Shown piece by piece: positions 34,464 to 43,232 of a stretch of DNA of 64,000 nt. A model generated the notes under the pieces. That model did not search any database. It had not been told where the DNA came from and worked only from the letters and a program-made list of their open reading frames with translations. The translations under genes were made by a program, and so were the position numbers. Source of the stretch: Chelatococcus sp. (lineage in GTDB: Bacteria > Pseudomonadota > Alphaproteobacteria > Rhizobiales > Beijerinckiaceae); contig QFQY01000015.1 of NCBI GenBank assembly GCA_003248805.1, positions 1 to 64,000 on the forward strand, in the 5' to 3' direction. Every line of letters starts with the position of its first letter. Position 1 is the first letter of the stretch.

Positions 34464-35162
34464 TCAGATCTCGACCGGCTCGCCCTTCGCCGGGACCAGT
34501 GCCCGCACCTGCGAGCCCTTCAGCCCCTCGACGAAGAGGTCGGCGTTCGCGTCGATCATCGGGAAGGTGCCGTAATGGCAGGGAATCGCCACCTTCGGCT
34601 TGACGAAGCGCGTCATGGCGAGCGCGGCCGTCTTGCCGCCCATGGTGAAGCGGTCGCCGATCGGACAGATGCAGGTCTCGACGCCGTGAAGCTCGCCGAT
34701 CAGCGCCATGTCCGAGAAGATATCGGTGTCGCCCATGTGCCAGAGCGTCTTCTCGCCCGCGGCCTTGATGATCGCTCCGTTGGGATTGCCGAGTGGGAAG
34801 CTCACGCCCGAATCGACCAGGCCGGCGGAATGGTCGGCCCGGACCAGCGTGACGCTGAAGGCCCCGAGATCGACCGTGCCGCCGGTGTTCATCGGCTGGA
34901 ACGACTTCAGCCCCTTGGACGCCAGATACATGCACAGGTCGTAATTCGTGACGACGGTGGCGCCCGTCGCCTCGGCGATGGCGAGCGTGTCGCCGATATG
35001 GTCGCCATGGCCATGGGTCACGACGATGTAGCCGATGCCTGCGGACACCGCCGCGACATCGCCCTCGAAGGACGGGTTGCCGGTGAAGAACGGATCGATC
35101 AGCAGCGACGCGCCGGGCAGGTCGACGCGGAAGGCCGAATGGCCGTACCAGGTGAGTTTCAT
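34464..35162 (-). CDS. UPF0173-type metal-dependent hydrolase (metallo-beta-lactamase fold)
   Basis: 232 aa. The HxHxDH motif is VTHGHGDHIGD (His50, His52, Asp54, His55), with further ligands in VRADHSAG, WHMGDTDIFSDMALIGE and the C-terminal PCHYGTFPMI. The start WYGHSAFRVD is typical of the UPF0173 group. It is a cytoplasmic binuclear zinc hydrolase of unknown substrate. Divergent from ade. Confidence 0.9.
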   Translation of the reverse strand: MKLTWYGHSAFRVDLPGASLLIDPFFTGNPSFEGDVAAVSAGIGYIVVTHGHGDHIGDTLAIAEATGATVVTNYDLCMYLASKGLKSFQPMNTGGTVDLGAFSVTLVRADHSAGLVDSGVSFPLGNPNGAIIKAAGEKTLWHMGDTDIFSDMALIGELHGVETCICPIGDRFTMGGKTAALAMTRFVKPKVAIPCHYGTFPMIDANADLFVEGLKGSQVRALVPAKGEPVEI

Positions 35163-35314
35163 GGATGGGGCTCCAGACTGGTGATGGCTGCCCTTCTAGG
35201 CCGGTCGCGCCTCGGCTCCAAGTCGACGTCGCGATCCAGGTGGACGTCCTGCTTCAAGTCGACAAGCCGCACGGCCCGGTGCAGGGTCGGATATGTGCCC
35301 GGGAGGATGACCGA

Positions 35315-37015
35315 ATGACCGACGCAGCCACCCTCGCCCGCAGGATCGCGCAAGGACGCGGCGACGAGCCCGCCGACCTCGTGGTCCGCGGCGCCCGGCT
35401 GCTCGATCTGGTGACCGGCGCGCTCGTCGAGACCGACATCGCGATCTGCGGCGACACCATCGTCGGGACCCACGGCCACTATGATGGCGGCCGTGTCTTC
35501 GACGCGAGCGGGCTCATCGCGGTGCCCGGCTTCATCGACACGCATCTGCATGTCGAATCCTCGCTGGTGACACCCCTCGAATTCGAGCGCTGCGTGCTGC
35601 CGCACGGCGTCACCACGGCGATCTGCGACCCCCACGAGATCGCCAATGTGCTCGGCGCCGAAGGCATCCGCTATTTCCTGCGCTGCGCCGAAGCCATGCG
35701 GATGGATCTGCGCGTGCAGCTGTCGAGCTGCGTGCCGGCCACGCATCTGGAGACGGCGGGCGCCGCGCTCGATGCCGCCGATCTCGTCGCGCTCGCCGGC
35801 CATCCGAAGGTGATCGGGCTCGCGGAATTCATGAACTTTCCGGGCGTGCTGCATCGCGACGCCGGCTGTCTCGCGAAGCTCGCCGCCTTCTCGGAACGCC
35901 ATATCGACGGGCACGCTCCCCTCGTCCGCGGTGCGGATCTCAACGGGTATCTGGCGGCCGGCATCCGGACCGACCACGAGACGACGACGGCCGAGGAGGC
36001 GCGCGAGAAGCTCGCCAAGGGCATGGCGATCCTGATCCGGGAGGGCTCGGTCTCGAAGGACCTGCACGCACTGATCCCGCTGATCTCGCGCGACGCCTCG
36101 CCCTTTCTCTCATTCTGCACGGATGACCGCAATCCGCTCGACATCGCCGAGGAAGGCCATCTCGACTACATGATCCGGACGGCCATCGCGCAGGGCGCGG
36201 ATGTGCTGGCGACCTACCGGATCGCATCGCTGTCGGCCGCGCGGACCTTCGGCCTCTTCGACAGGGGCTTCATCGGGCCGGGCAAGCGGGCGGACATCGT
36301 GCTGGTCGAGGATCTGGCCGCATGCTCCGTGAAACATGTCTTCGCCGCCGGGCGCCTCGTGGAAGAGCCCTTGTTCGCGGGCCGGGCCGCCGTGCCGTCG
36401 GTCGGACATGGCAGCGTCAGGAGCCGCCTGCTGGAGCCGGCCGATTTCGCCGCGCCCGCCCGCACCGGCGAGACCCCGGTAATCGGCGTCGTGCCGGGGC
36501 GCATCATCACCGAGCGGCTCTCGATGCGGCTGCCCTCGCGCGACGGACAGGCCCTGCCCGATCTCGACCAGGACGCGGTGCGCGTCACCGTGATCGAGCG
36601 CCACGGCCGCAATGGCGGCATCGCCAACGGCTTCGTCCACGGCTTCGGGATGAAGCACGGCGCCATCGCCTCGTCGGTGGGCCATGACAGCCATAATCTC
36701 TGCGTCGTCGGCGTCGACGCGGCGTCGATGGCGGCTGCGGCCAATCGCCTGATCGAAATAGGCGGAGGTTTCGCGGTGGCCGACGAGGGCGCGGTCAGCG
36801 CGGAACTGGCGCTGCCGGTCGCCGGGCTGATGAGCGAGGAGCCCTTCGAGGCCGTCCGGCACGATCTGGAACTCCTGCGCGCCGCGGCGAAGGCGCTCGG
36901 CGTCGTGCTGGCCGAGCCCTTCCTGCAGGTCGCCTTCCTGACCCTGCCGGTGATCCCGCATCTGAAGATCACGGATCGCGGAATGGTCGACGTCGACCGC
37001 TTCGACTTCGTCTGA
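35315..37015 (+). CDS. ade: Adenine deaminase
   Basis: 566 aa from the ATG at 35315 with GGAGG eight bases upstream. It deaminates adenine to hypoxanthine in purine salvage. The amidohydrolase metal site begins with IDTHLHVESSLVTP (His77, His79), followed by CDPHEIANVLG, HAPLVRGADLNGYLAAGI, the TDHETTTAEEA block and FCTDDRNPLDI. The Ade-specific C-terminal half contains NGFVHGFGMKHGAIASSVGHDSHNL. It runs towards the convergent hydroxyacid dehydrogenase gene, leaving 20 bp between stops. Confidence 0.96.
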   Translation: MTDAATLARRIAQGRGDEPADLVVRGARLLDLVTGALVETDIAICGDTIVGTHGHYDGGRVFDASGLIAVPGFIDTHLHVESSLVTPLEFERCVLPHGVTTAICDPHEIANVLGAEGIRYFLRCAEAMRMDLRVQLSSCVPATHLETAGAALDAADLVALAGHPKVIGLAEFMNFPGVLHRDAGCLAKLAAFSERHIDGHAPLVRGADLNGYLAAGIRTDHETTTAEEAREKLAKGMAILIREGSVSKDLHALIPLISRDASPFLSFCTDDRNPLDIAEEGHLDYMIRTAIAQGADVLATYRIASLSAARTFGLFDRGFIGPGKRADIVLVEDLAACSVKHVFAAGRLVEEPLFAGRAAVPSVGHGSVRSRLLEPADFAAPARTGETPVIGVVPGRIITERLSMRLPSRDGQALPDLDQDAVRVTVIERHGRNGGIANGFVHGFGMKHGAIASSVGHDSHNLCVVGVDAASMAAAANRLIEIGGGFAVADEGAVSAELALPVAGLMSEEPFEAVRHDLELLRAAAKALGVVLAEPFLQVAFLTLPVIPHLKITDRGMVDVDRFDFV

Positions 37016-37035
37016 GGCGAAGGCGAGCCTCGGCC

Positions 37036-37968
37036 TCAGGCCCGCCCGTCCAGCGCCGCCATCACGCGTTCCGCCACCATGCCGGAGACGCGCGCATTCG
37101 ACTCGACCGTGTTGCCGGAGATGTGCGGCGTCAGGATCAGGTTCGGCGTGTCGGCGAAGAGGCCGGCGCGCGGCATCCGCAGCGGCTCCTCGCTGAACAC
37201 GTCGAGCGCCGCACCACCGAGGCGGCCGGCGCGCAGGGCCTCTACCAGAGCCTCCTCGTCCAGCACCTCGCCACGGGCGGTGTTGATCAGGATGGCGTCG
37301 CGCTTCATCAGCGCCAGCGCCTCGCGCCCGATCATGCCGCGCGTCTCGTCCGTCAGCGGGACATGCAGGCTCAGCACGTCGGCCTCGGCCAGCAGCTGCT
37401 CGAAGCCCATGCGCTCGACGCCCTGCCAGGCCGGATCCTCAGCCGACAGCCGCGGGTGATAGGCGGCGACGCGCATGCCGAGCGCCCGTGCATGGCGGGC
37501 GACGCCCTGCCCGATCGCGCCGAAGCCGACGAGCCCCATCAGCTTGCCGGCAGTCTCGCGTCCGATCAGCTTCGTCTTCGGGAATTCCCCCGCGACCATG
37601 GCGCCGGTCGCGAAATAGGCTCCGCGCAGCAACATCATCGCGTTGCAGACGACGTATTCGACGACGGAGAGGCTGTTCGCGCCGGTCGCCGGAAAGACCT
37701 GGATGCCCCGGGCCGCGCAGGCGGCCATGTCGATGTTGTCGAGCCCGACGCCGAGGCGCCCGACGACCCTCAGGCTCTGAGCCGCATCGAGAACCGGACC
37801 GCGCAGTTGCGTCTGGTTGCGGATGATGACGGCGGGAACCTCGCGCAGCAGCCCGGCGAGTTCGTCGGGCTTCGCATAGAGTTCGGGATCGATATGCACG
37901 CGGAAGCGTGCCTGCATCGCCGCCAGCGCGCCGGCGTCGATGAATTCGGTGATGACGATGTCCGTCAT
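37036..37968 (-). CDS. D-2-hydroxyacid dehydrogenase (SerA/sulfolactate dehydrogenase-like)
   Basis: 310 aa, NAD-dependent. The Rossmann motif is LVGFGAIGQG (Gly148-x-Gly150-x2-Gly153). The catalytic Arg lies in NTARGEV (Arg232), the Glu in FSEEP (260/261) and His282 in TPHISGNT. The short N-terminal substrate domain and the absence of an ACT domain argue against a biosynthetic SerA. The gene follows a YeiH-type exporter by 21 bp; that pairing brings to mind (S)-sulfolactate dehydrogenase (SlcC) beside sulfite/sulfate exporters, but substrate assignment is inference. Confidence 0.85.
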   Translation of the reverse strand: MTDIVITEFIDAGALAAMQARFRVHIDPELYAKPDELAGLLREVPAVIIRNQTQLRGPVLDAAQSLRVVGRLGVGLDNIDMAACAARGIQVFPATGANSLSVVEYVVCNAMMLLRGAYFATGAMVAGEFPKTKLIGRETAGKLMGLVGFGAIGQGVARHARALGMRVAAYHPRLSAEDPAWQGVERMGFEQLLAEADVLSLHVPLTDETRGMIGREALALMKRDAILINTARGEVLDEEALVEALRAGRLGGAALDVFSEEPLRMPRAGLFADTPNLILTPHISGNTVESNARVSGMVAERVMAALDGRA

Positions 37969-37989
37969 GGTCGCCTGTCTTGTCCCCGT

Positions 37990-39039
37990 TCAGCCCAACG
38001 CGACGAGACCGCCCGTCACGAGGGCCAATATCATCAGCGTCGTTCCCGTGACCAGAACGAGATGGCGCCATCCCAGCCGGGTCATCGCGCCCATGGACGT
38101 GCCCAGGCCGAGCGCGGCGATGGCGATCAGCAGGCCCCAGCGCGAGGCCTCCAGCAGCACGTCGCGCAGCGGGAGATAGAGGCTCGCCAGCGCGGGCTGA
38201 GTCGCGACCACGCTGTTGACGAGGCAGAGCGCCAGGAAGACCAGCGCGAAGACGGGCACCGGAACCTTGGCCTTCGCACCGGCCTCGCCGTCGCGCAGCA
38301 GCCACCAGCCGACGACGAGCACCGCCGGGAGAAGCAGGAAGACCCGGAACAGCTTGACGATGACGGCCGTGTTGGCGACGTCGTCCGAAATCGACTGCCC
38401 GGCACCGACGACCTGCGCGACGTCGTGGATGGTCGCTCCCAGCATGATGCCGGTCTGCGTCGGGTTGAAATCGAGCCAGACGCAGATCAGCGGATAGGCC
38501 AGCATCGCCACCGTCGCGAGCACGTTCATGGCGATGACGGTGAAGGCGACGTCGGCGGACTTGCCGCGATAGTCCGGCACCACGGTCGCGGTCGCGAGGG
38601 CGGCGGAGGCGCCGCAGACGGCCGTCGCGACGCCTGCTAGCGCGCCGGTCCCGGCCTCGCGCCCGAGCCAGCGGGCGAGCAGGAAGCCGGTGACGATCGT
38701 CACCGCCATCGCGAGCACGACCAGCAGGGCCGTGCCGAGCCCCAGCGCGACGATGTCGCCGAGCGCGACCCGCAACCCGAGCAGCGCGATGGCCCAGCGC
38801 AGGAGCTTCTTGACGCAGAAGGTGATGCCGGGCTGAAAGCGCTCCGCCTTCGCCATGGGATGCAGCAGCATGCCGATCACGAGGGCGATCACGATGGCCG
38901 GGATGCCGACACGCCCCCCGGCGGCGGCCTTGAGCATGGGCTCGGCCAGCGCCGCCGCGACCGCCACGGCCGCCGCGAGCGCGGTTCCCTCGATGGCGGG
39001 GCGCCAGCGCGCGACAAAGGATGCAGTGACTGCGGACAA
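37990..39039 (-). CDS. YeiH family (UPF0324) putative sulfate/sulfite exporter
   Basis: 349 aa with about ten membrane helices. The start is a TTG at 39039 with GGAG eight bases upstream; no in-frame ATG precedes the first helix. Family signatures are PAIVIALVIGMLLHP, FCVKKLLRWAIALLGLRV, the CGASAALATATVV block and GIMLGATIHDVAQVVGAGQSI. Relatives (COG2855) are proposed to export sulfite or sulfate released from sulfonates. The downstream 2-hydroxyacid dehydrogenase is probably co-transcribed. The 311-bp gap upstream holds its promoter. Confidence 0.9.
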   Translation of the reverse strand: MSAVTASFVARWRPAIEGTALAAAVAVAAALAEPMLKAAAGGRVGIPAIVIALVIGMLLHPMAKAERFQPGITFCVKKLLRWAIALLGLRVALGDIVALGLGTALLVVLAMAVTIVTGFLLARWLGREAGTGALAGVATAVCGASAALATATVVPDYRGKSADVAFTVIAMNVLATVAMLAYPLICVWLDFNPTQTGIMLGATIHDVAQVVGAGQSISDDVANTAVIVKLFRVFLLLPAVLVVGWWLLRDGEAGAKAKVPVPVFALVFLALCLVNSVVATQPALASLYLPLRDVLLEASRWGLLIAIAALGLGTSMGAMTRLGWRHLVLVTGTTLMILALVTGGLVALG

Positions 39040-39350
39040 GCTGACGGCTCCGCCGGGAAGGGGTGACGAGCCCGCAACCGGCGGCCTTCGTCACCGTCGC
39101 GGGGAACAATATTCTCCGCGCTCTCCTTATGCCGAAACGCTTTGCTCCGTCATCGGGAATCCGCGACGCAGCGATGCATGCCGCGCAGTGCGGCATGGAG
39201 GCTGCCCGGGCGGTTCTCGCAAAGCCGCAACGCACATGCTAGGGCAACCGACCGGGCATCGCGTCCGGCCCGATGATCCCGGCCTTATGCCCGCAGCGGT
39301 TCTTCCGAAAGCCGCGCGCCACCTTTTGAGCCGATGCTCCGAGGCGTCCC
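39040..39350. other. Non-coding gap between the exporter gene and ruvX
   Basis: No gene is seen in these 311 bp. They hold a short stem-loop (CATGCCGC at 39177-39184 with GCGGCATG at 39190-39197, five-base loop), the divergent promoters, and a degenerate dispersed repeat at 39294-39343 directly before ruvX. Confidence 0.6.
39294..39343. repeat. Degenerate REP-like repeat in the ruvX leader
   Basis: The stretch containing TTCCGAAAGCCGCGCGCCAC and GAGCCGATGCTCCGAG aligns by eye with the second half of the composite repeat at 50601-50661 (CCCGAAAACCGCGCTCCAC, GGGCCGATGCTCTAG). It ends seven bases before the ruvX ATG and supplies the sequence where its ribosome-binding site must lie. Confidence 0.55.
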
Positions 39351-39884
39351 ATGTCCGGCAATATCGTCCCGCTCGAGGCTTTCCTGTCGCTGCCGGATCA
39401 TGCGCGGCTGATCGGCATCGATCTCGGCACCAAGACGATCGGCCTCGCGCTTTCCGATGTGGAACGTCGGATCGCGTCGCCGCTGGAAACGATCAAGCGA
39501 GTGAAATTCGGACAGGATGCGGCGGCGCTGCTGAAGATCGCCGCCCAGCACCGCATCGCGGGGTTCGTCGTCGGGCTTCCCCTGAACCTCGACGGCACCG
39601 AGGGGCCACGCGTGCAGTCGACCCGCGCCTTCGTGCGCAATCTCGTGCCGCTGACCCCGCTGCCCGTGGTCCTGTGGGACGAGCGTCTGTCCACGCTGGC
39701 CGTCACGCGCACGCTGATGTCCGCCGATGCCTCGCGGGCGCGACGGGCGGCCGTCGTCGACAAGATGGCGGCCGCCTATATCCTGCAGGGGGCGCTGGAC
39801 CGGCTCGACCGCATGGCCGAGCAGGACCGCGACGAAGCGGACGGGGCGTATGGCGAGGACCGCGGGGCACCGGACATCGCCTAG
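39351..39884 (+). CDS. ruvX: RuvX/YqgF family Holliday-junction resolvase-like nuclease
   Basis: 177 aa. RNase H-like fold: IGIDLGTKTIGLALSD with the first catalytic Asp, a middle acidic region (GFVVGLPLNLDGTEGPRVQSTR) and VVLWDERLSTLAVTRTL, then DKMAAAYILQGALDRL. Members act on recombination intermediates or in 16S rRNA 5'-end processing. About twenty acidic residues extend the C-terminus. The leader is formed by a degenerate repeat element. Confidence 0.93.
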   Translation: MSGNIVPLEAFLSLPDHARLIGIDLGTKTIGLALSDVERRIASPLETIKRVKFGQDAAALLKIAAQHRIAGFVVGLPLNLDGTEGPRVQSTRAFVRNLVPLTPLPVVLWDERLSTLAVTRTLMSADASRARRAAVVDKMAAAYILQGALDRLDRMAEQDRDEADGAYGEDRGAPDIA

Positions 39885-39896
39885 ACGTGGTTCAAG

Positions 39897-39929
39897 CCGC
39901 CACCCGCGCCGTCTCGACGCGGGTGGCGG
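39897..39929. terminator. Stem-loop between ruvX and the convergent Tyr-rich protein gene
   Basis: CCGCCACCCGCG at 39897-39908 and CGCGGGTGGCGG at 39918-39929 form a perfect 12-bp stem with a nine-base loop in the 51-bp gap between two stop codons. It is strong but lacks a T-tract. Confidence 0.65.
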
Positions 39930-39935
39930 GCGATC

Positions 39936-40343
39936 TCAGCGATGGTCGCGGAAATCGTAGGCCGGGGCGTAGTACCCACGGTAGTACGGGCGCGGGGCCG
40001 CGTAGACCGGCGGATAGGCCTCGTAGACCGGAGCCGCGTAGCCGTAATCGTAATACGGGTCGGCATAGGCCGGCCGGCTGGCGGCGACTGCGGCCGCACC
40101 GAGAATGCCCAGGCCGATGGCGCCGGCCACGGCCGCGCCGCGGCTCGGCCCGCGCCAGCCGCCATGGCGATAGTAGCCGTGGTAGCCGCGACGGTACTGG
40201 GTGTATTCGGCCGGCATCTGGTCGAGCTTGGCGAGCGCCGGAACGGACTTCGTCTCGCGTGCCTGGGCAGGAACCGCCACCCCGGCGGTCACAGCCGTCG
40301 CAGCCGCGACGGCCACGATCATGGACTTTCCAACAGAGAGCAT
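39936..40343 (-). CDS. Small exported Tyr/Pro/Gly-rich protein with one membrane segment
   Basis: 135 aa from the ATG at 40343 with AGGAG upstream. Signal peptide (IVAVAAATAVTAGVAVPAQA), a Tyr/Arg/Gly linker (YRRGYHGYYRHGGWRG), a hydrophobic stretch (AAVAGAIGLGILGAAAVAAS) and a C-terminal tail with about seventeen tyrosines among Pro, Ala and Arg. Similar low-complexity envelope proteins are common in this order and have no known function. Not identified further. Confidence 0.75.
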   Translation of the reverse strand: MLSVGKSMIVAVAAATAVTAGVAVPAQARETKSVPALAKLDQMPAEYTQYRRGYHGYYRHGGWRGPSRGAAVAGAIGLGILGAAAVAASRPAYADPYYDYGYAAPVYEAYPPVYAAPRPYYRGYYAPAYDFRDHR

Positions 40344-40409
40344 CTTCGCATCTCCTCTTTTCGGGAATAGCTCCCGGATGACGTGATCCTGGAACTCCCG
40401 GCTTGAATG

Positions 40410-40430
40410 GGCCGTGAACCAATCACGGCC
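40410..40430. other. Stem-loop upstream of the AEC transporter gene
   Basis: GGCCGTGA at 40410-40417 and TCACGGCC at 40423-40430 form a perfect 8-bp dyad around ACCAA, within the 253-bp divergent gap. It could be an operator or leader hairpin. The rest of the gap shows nothing else that I can support. Confidence 0.35.
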
Positions 40431-40596
40431 GGATTGCGGCGGCTGCGGCCCCCCTCCCCGCGCCGAGCGCTTGCCCGGCGGCCATGTCCGTGGAAGGACG
40501 TCACGCCGCACAAGGCCTTGTCGTTCAACGGTTGTGCGCCCTCGTTGTTCCTCCCGAGCGCTGCCGCGGCGGCTCTCCTCGTCCCGGTTTCGCGTC

Positions 40597-41511
40597 ATGC
40601 TGGCCAGCCTCATTGCCGTCTTCCTCGTCATCGCGACGGGCTGGGGTTTGCGCGCCGGCAACATCGTGCCGGCCAGTCACTGGAGCGGCGTGGAGCGCCT
40701 GAGCTACCAGCTTCTCTTTCCCGCGGTGGTGATCCACACCCTCGCCATGGCCGATCTCGGCCGGCTGCCGGTGCTGGCCATGGGGCTCAGCCTCGTGCTC
40801 GCGATCCTGAGCGTGGCCGCCCTGCTGATCCTGCTCAGGCCAGCCCTGGCGTCCGTCGGCATCGACGGGCCGGCGTTCACCTCGGTCTTCCAGGGCTCGG
40901 TCCGCTGGAACAGCTTCGTCGCGATGGCGCTTGCGGCCGGGCTCGCGGGCCGCGAGGGCACGACCCTGATGGCGATCGCGGTGGCGGCGATGATCCCGCT
41001 TCTGAACGTCATCTGCGTGCTGGTCCTGGTACGTCACTCCGGAGGCCGCGCCATGGGGTTCGGCGCGACGCTGCGCTCGATCGTGCTGAATCCGTTCATC
41101 TGGTCCTCGGCGGCGGGTCTGCTGCTCAATCCGGTCCAGCGCTACCTGCCGATCGCCGTGACGAGCTACATCGACATCCTCGGCCGCGCCGCACTCGGGA
41201 TCGGCCTGCTCGCCGTCGGCGCCGGGCTCGATCTGCGCAGGATCGCGACGCCGAAGCCCGCGCACGGCCTCGCGATCCTGCTGAAGCTCGTCGCCATGCC
41301 GCTGCTGGCCTGGACCTTCGCGCAGTATTTCGGCCTGACGGGACCGGCGCTGACGATGACGGTCGTGGCCGCCTCCGTGCCGACGGCGACCGCCGCCTAT
41401 TTCCTCGCCCGCGACCTCGGCGGCGATGCGCCCCTGATGGCCGAGATCATCACGATCCAGACGCTGCTGGCCATGCTGACGATTCCAGTCTCGGTCCTTC
41501 TCCTCGGCTGA
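40597..41511 (+). CDS. AEC (auxin efflux carrier) family transporter
   Basis: 304 aa from the ATG at 40597 (MLASLIAVFLVIATGWGLRAGN), which starts directly in the first helix; the frame is open upstream without hydrophobic character. Ten membrane segments in two halves are visible, with family features LSYQLLFPAVVIHTLA, VFQGSVRWNSFVAMALAAGL and, in the second half, GRAALGIGLLAVGAGLDL and ASVPTATAAYFLARDLGGDA. Bacterial members export or take up dicarboxylates such as malate or malonate. Substrate unknown. Confidence 0.9.
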   Translation: MLASLIAVFLVIATGWGLRAGNIVPASHWSGVERLSYQLLFPAVVIHTLAMADLGRLPVLAMGLSLVLAILSVAALLILLRPALASVGIDGPAFTSVFQGSVRWNSFVAMALAAGLAGREGTTLMAIAVAAMIPLLNVICVLVLVRHSGGRAMGFGATLRSIVLNPFIWSSAAGLLLNPVQRYLPIAVTSYIDILGRAALGIGLLAVGAGLDLRRIATPKPAHGLAILLKLVAMPLLAWTFAQYFGLTGPALTMTVVAASVPTATAAYFLARDLGGDAPLMAEIITIQTLLAMLTIPVSVLLLG

Positions 41512-41640
41512 TATCGGAACTTGAACAACCCGTCATCTGCACGCTAAGATTGTATTCGCATGATCCATTTCCCGATTATTGCGAATGCGACCGAGGCTGC
41601 CGGAGCCGACAGGCTCCGATATGAGGGAACCCGTTTTCCG

Positions 41641-41919
41641 ATGACATCCAGTCCGCGAAGCCCCGCCCGCCCGGATCGGCAGGAGATCGCAGGCCACGGC
41701 GCCGAAGACGGCCGACAGGGCGAGCAGCACATTCTGCCGGCCTCCTTCGCGAGCGAAGCCGACCAGTACGAGACCGCCGCCTATATCGAAGCCTTGAGCG
41801 CCGAGCTTCGCGCCATGGCGCGCGGCGCCGGGCTCGAGGGGCTGGCCTACTTCCTGGAGATGGTGCGGATCGAGGCGTCGATCCAGGTCGAGCGCAGCGC
41901 CCGCGCAACGGCGAGGTAA
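41641..41919 (+). CDS. Small conserved hypothetical protein
   Basis: 92 aa from the ATG at 41641; an upstream in-frame ATG at 41560 would give 119 aa. The N-terminal half is a polar, proline-rich linker. The C-terminal half is a predicted amphipathic helix, with EADQYETAAYIEALSAELR and GLAYFLEMVRIEASIQVE, of a type I recall in short Hyphomicrobiales proteins of no known function. A 7-bp stem-loop (CGGAGCC at 41601-41607 with GGCTCCG at 41612-41618) lies in the leader. Confidence 0.6.
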   Translation: MTSSPRSPARPDRQEIAGHGAEDGRQGEQHILPASFASEADQYETAAYIEALSAELRAMARGAGLEGLAYFLEMVRIEASIQVERSARATAR

Positions 41920-42004
41920 CGGGCACCGCCCCGCCTCTCGAGATTCGCGACAACATTCTGAGCCGGCTCAGGACACGCGCCTCCGACCGACAGCGAGCGC
42001 CGCG

Positions 42005-43225
42005 TTACATACGGGCGCGGCTCAGAGCGCCCCCGGGGTGGCGCAGCACGGTCCCGTCCAGTTCGAGCTCGATCAGCACGCGGCTGACCTCACGGGCGGG
42101 CCGTCCGCTGGCGCGGACGAGGTCGTCGAGCCCGACGGGCGTCGGCCCCAGCAGTCGCACCAGGATCTCGCGCGTCCCTTCCTCTCCGACGACCTCCTCC
42201 GGAAGCCAGGCGGCCGGTCCCGCCAAAGGCAGCGAGGGCGCGGCCGGCGTTTCGGTCATGCCCGGCAAGTCGAGTTCGTCCCAGAGCGGCTTCGTCTCGC
42301 GGTCGATCCCGCCGCCGTCGCGCATGGCGGCCGGCGGTGGCCAGCCCGCCGAGCCGGCCGAGAGCAGCGGCGCCAGAGCCTCGACGACATGGCCCGGCTC
42401 GGCACAGAGCGTCGCTCCCTCGCGGATGAGGTCGTTGCCGCCCTCGGCGCGCGGATCGAGCGGCGAGCCCGGCACCGCGAAGACCTGGCGGCCCTGCTCG
42501 TTGGCGAAGCGGGCGGTGATCAGCGAGCCCGAACGCCGCGCCGCTTCGACGACGACGGTGCCGAGCGAAAGACCCGAGATCAGCCGGTTGCGGCGCGGGA
42601 AGTCGCGGCCGCGCGGCGCCCAGCCCAGCGGCATTTCGCTGATGGCGGCGCCGGCATCGAGCATGCGGCGCAACAAGGGCAGGTTCTGGGGCGGATAGAC
42701 CTCGTCGAGGCCGCCCGCGAGCACAGCGACGCTGCCGGCGACGCAACTCGCCTCATGCGCGGCGGTGTCGATGCCGCGTGCGAGGCCCGAGACGACGACG
42801 AATCCGGCCTCGCCGAAGGCGCGAGACAGCGTGGCGGTGAATTTCAGCCCGGCAGCGGAGGCGTTGCGGGAGCCGACGACGGCGATGCCGGGGCGCAGCA
42901 GGGCTTCGGAGCGGCCGAGCACGGCGATGAGCGGCGGGGCGCTGTCGATCGCCCGCAGCGGGACGGGATAGTCCGGCTCGCCGATCGCGATCAACCGCGC
43001 CCCCAGCCCGTGGAGCGCGGCGAATTCGCGCTCGGCCTCGTCCGCGCTGCAAAGCCTGACGCTGCGGCCGGCGCGGCGCGCCAGCTCCGGCAGGTTTTCG
43101 AGCGCGGCACCCGCTCCGCCGAAGCGGTTCATCAGCGAGCGGAAGGTGCGCGGGCCGACGCTCTCGCTGCGGATCAGCCTGAGCCAGTCGAGGCGCTGGC
43201 GATCCGAAAGCAGGATGCCAGCCAT
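42005..43225 (-). CDS. dprA: DNA-processing protein DprA
   Basis: 406 aa. N-terminal SAM-like region (DWLRLIRSESVGPRTFRSLM), then the Rossmann-type DprA core: GIAVVGSRNASAAGLKFTATL, FVVVSGLARGIDTAAHEASC, AVLAGGLDEVYPPQN, SEMPLGWAPRGRDFPRRNRLI and FAVPGSPLDPRAEGGNDLIREGA. The C-terminal winged helix (LVRASGRPAREVSRVLIELELDG) follows a variable linker. It binds ssDNA and loads RecA, protecting incoming DNA; the role outside competence is unclear. It is 7 bp downstream of plsY. Confidence 0.96.
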   Translation of the reverse strand: MAGILLSDRQRLDWLRLIRSESVGPRTFRSLMNRFGGAGAALENLPELARRAGRSVRLCSADEAEREFAALHGLGARLIAIGEPDYPVPLRAIDSAPPLIAVLGRSEALLRPGIAVVGSRNASAAGLKFTATLSRAFGEAGFVVVSGLARGIDTAAHEASCVAGSVAVLAGGLDEVYPPQNLPLLRRMLDAGAAISEMPLGWAPRGRDFPRRNRLISGLSLGTVVVEAARRSGSLITARFANEQGRQVFAVPGSPLDPRAEGGNDLIREGATLCAEPGHVVEALAPLLSAGSAGWPPPAAMRDGGGIDRETKPLWDELDLPGMTETPAAPSLPLAGPAAWLPEEVVGEEGTREILVRLLGPTPVGLDDLVRASGRPAREVSRVLIELELDGTVLRHPGGALSRARM

Positions 43226-43232
43226 GCCGCGC

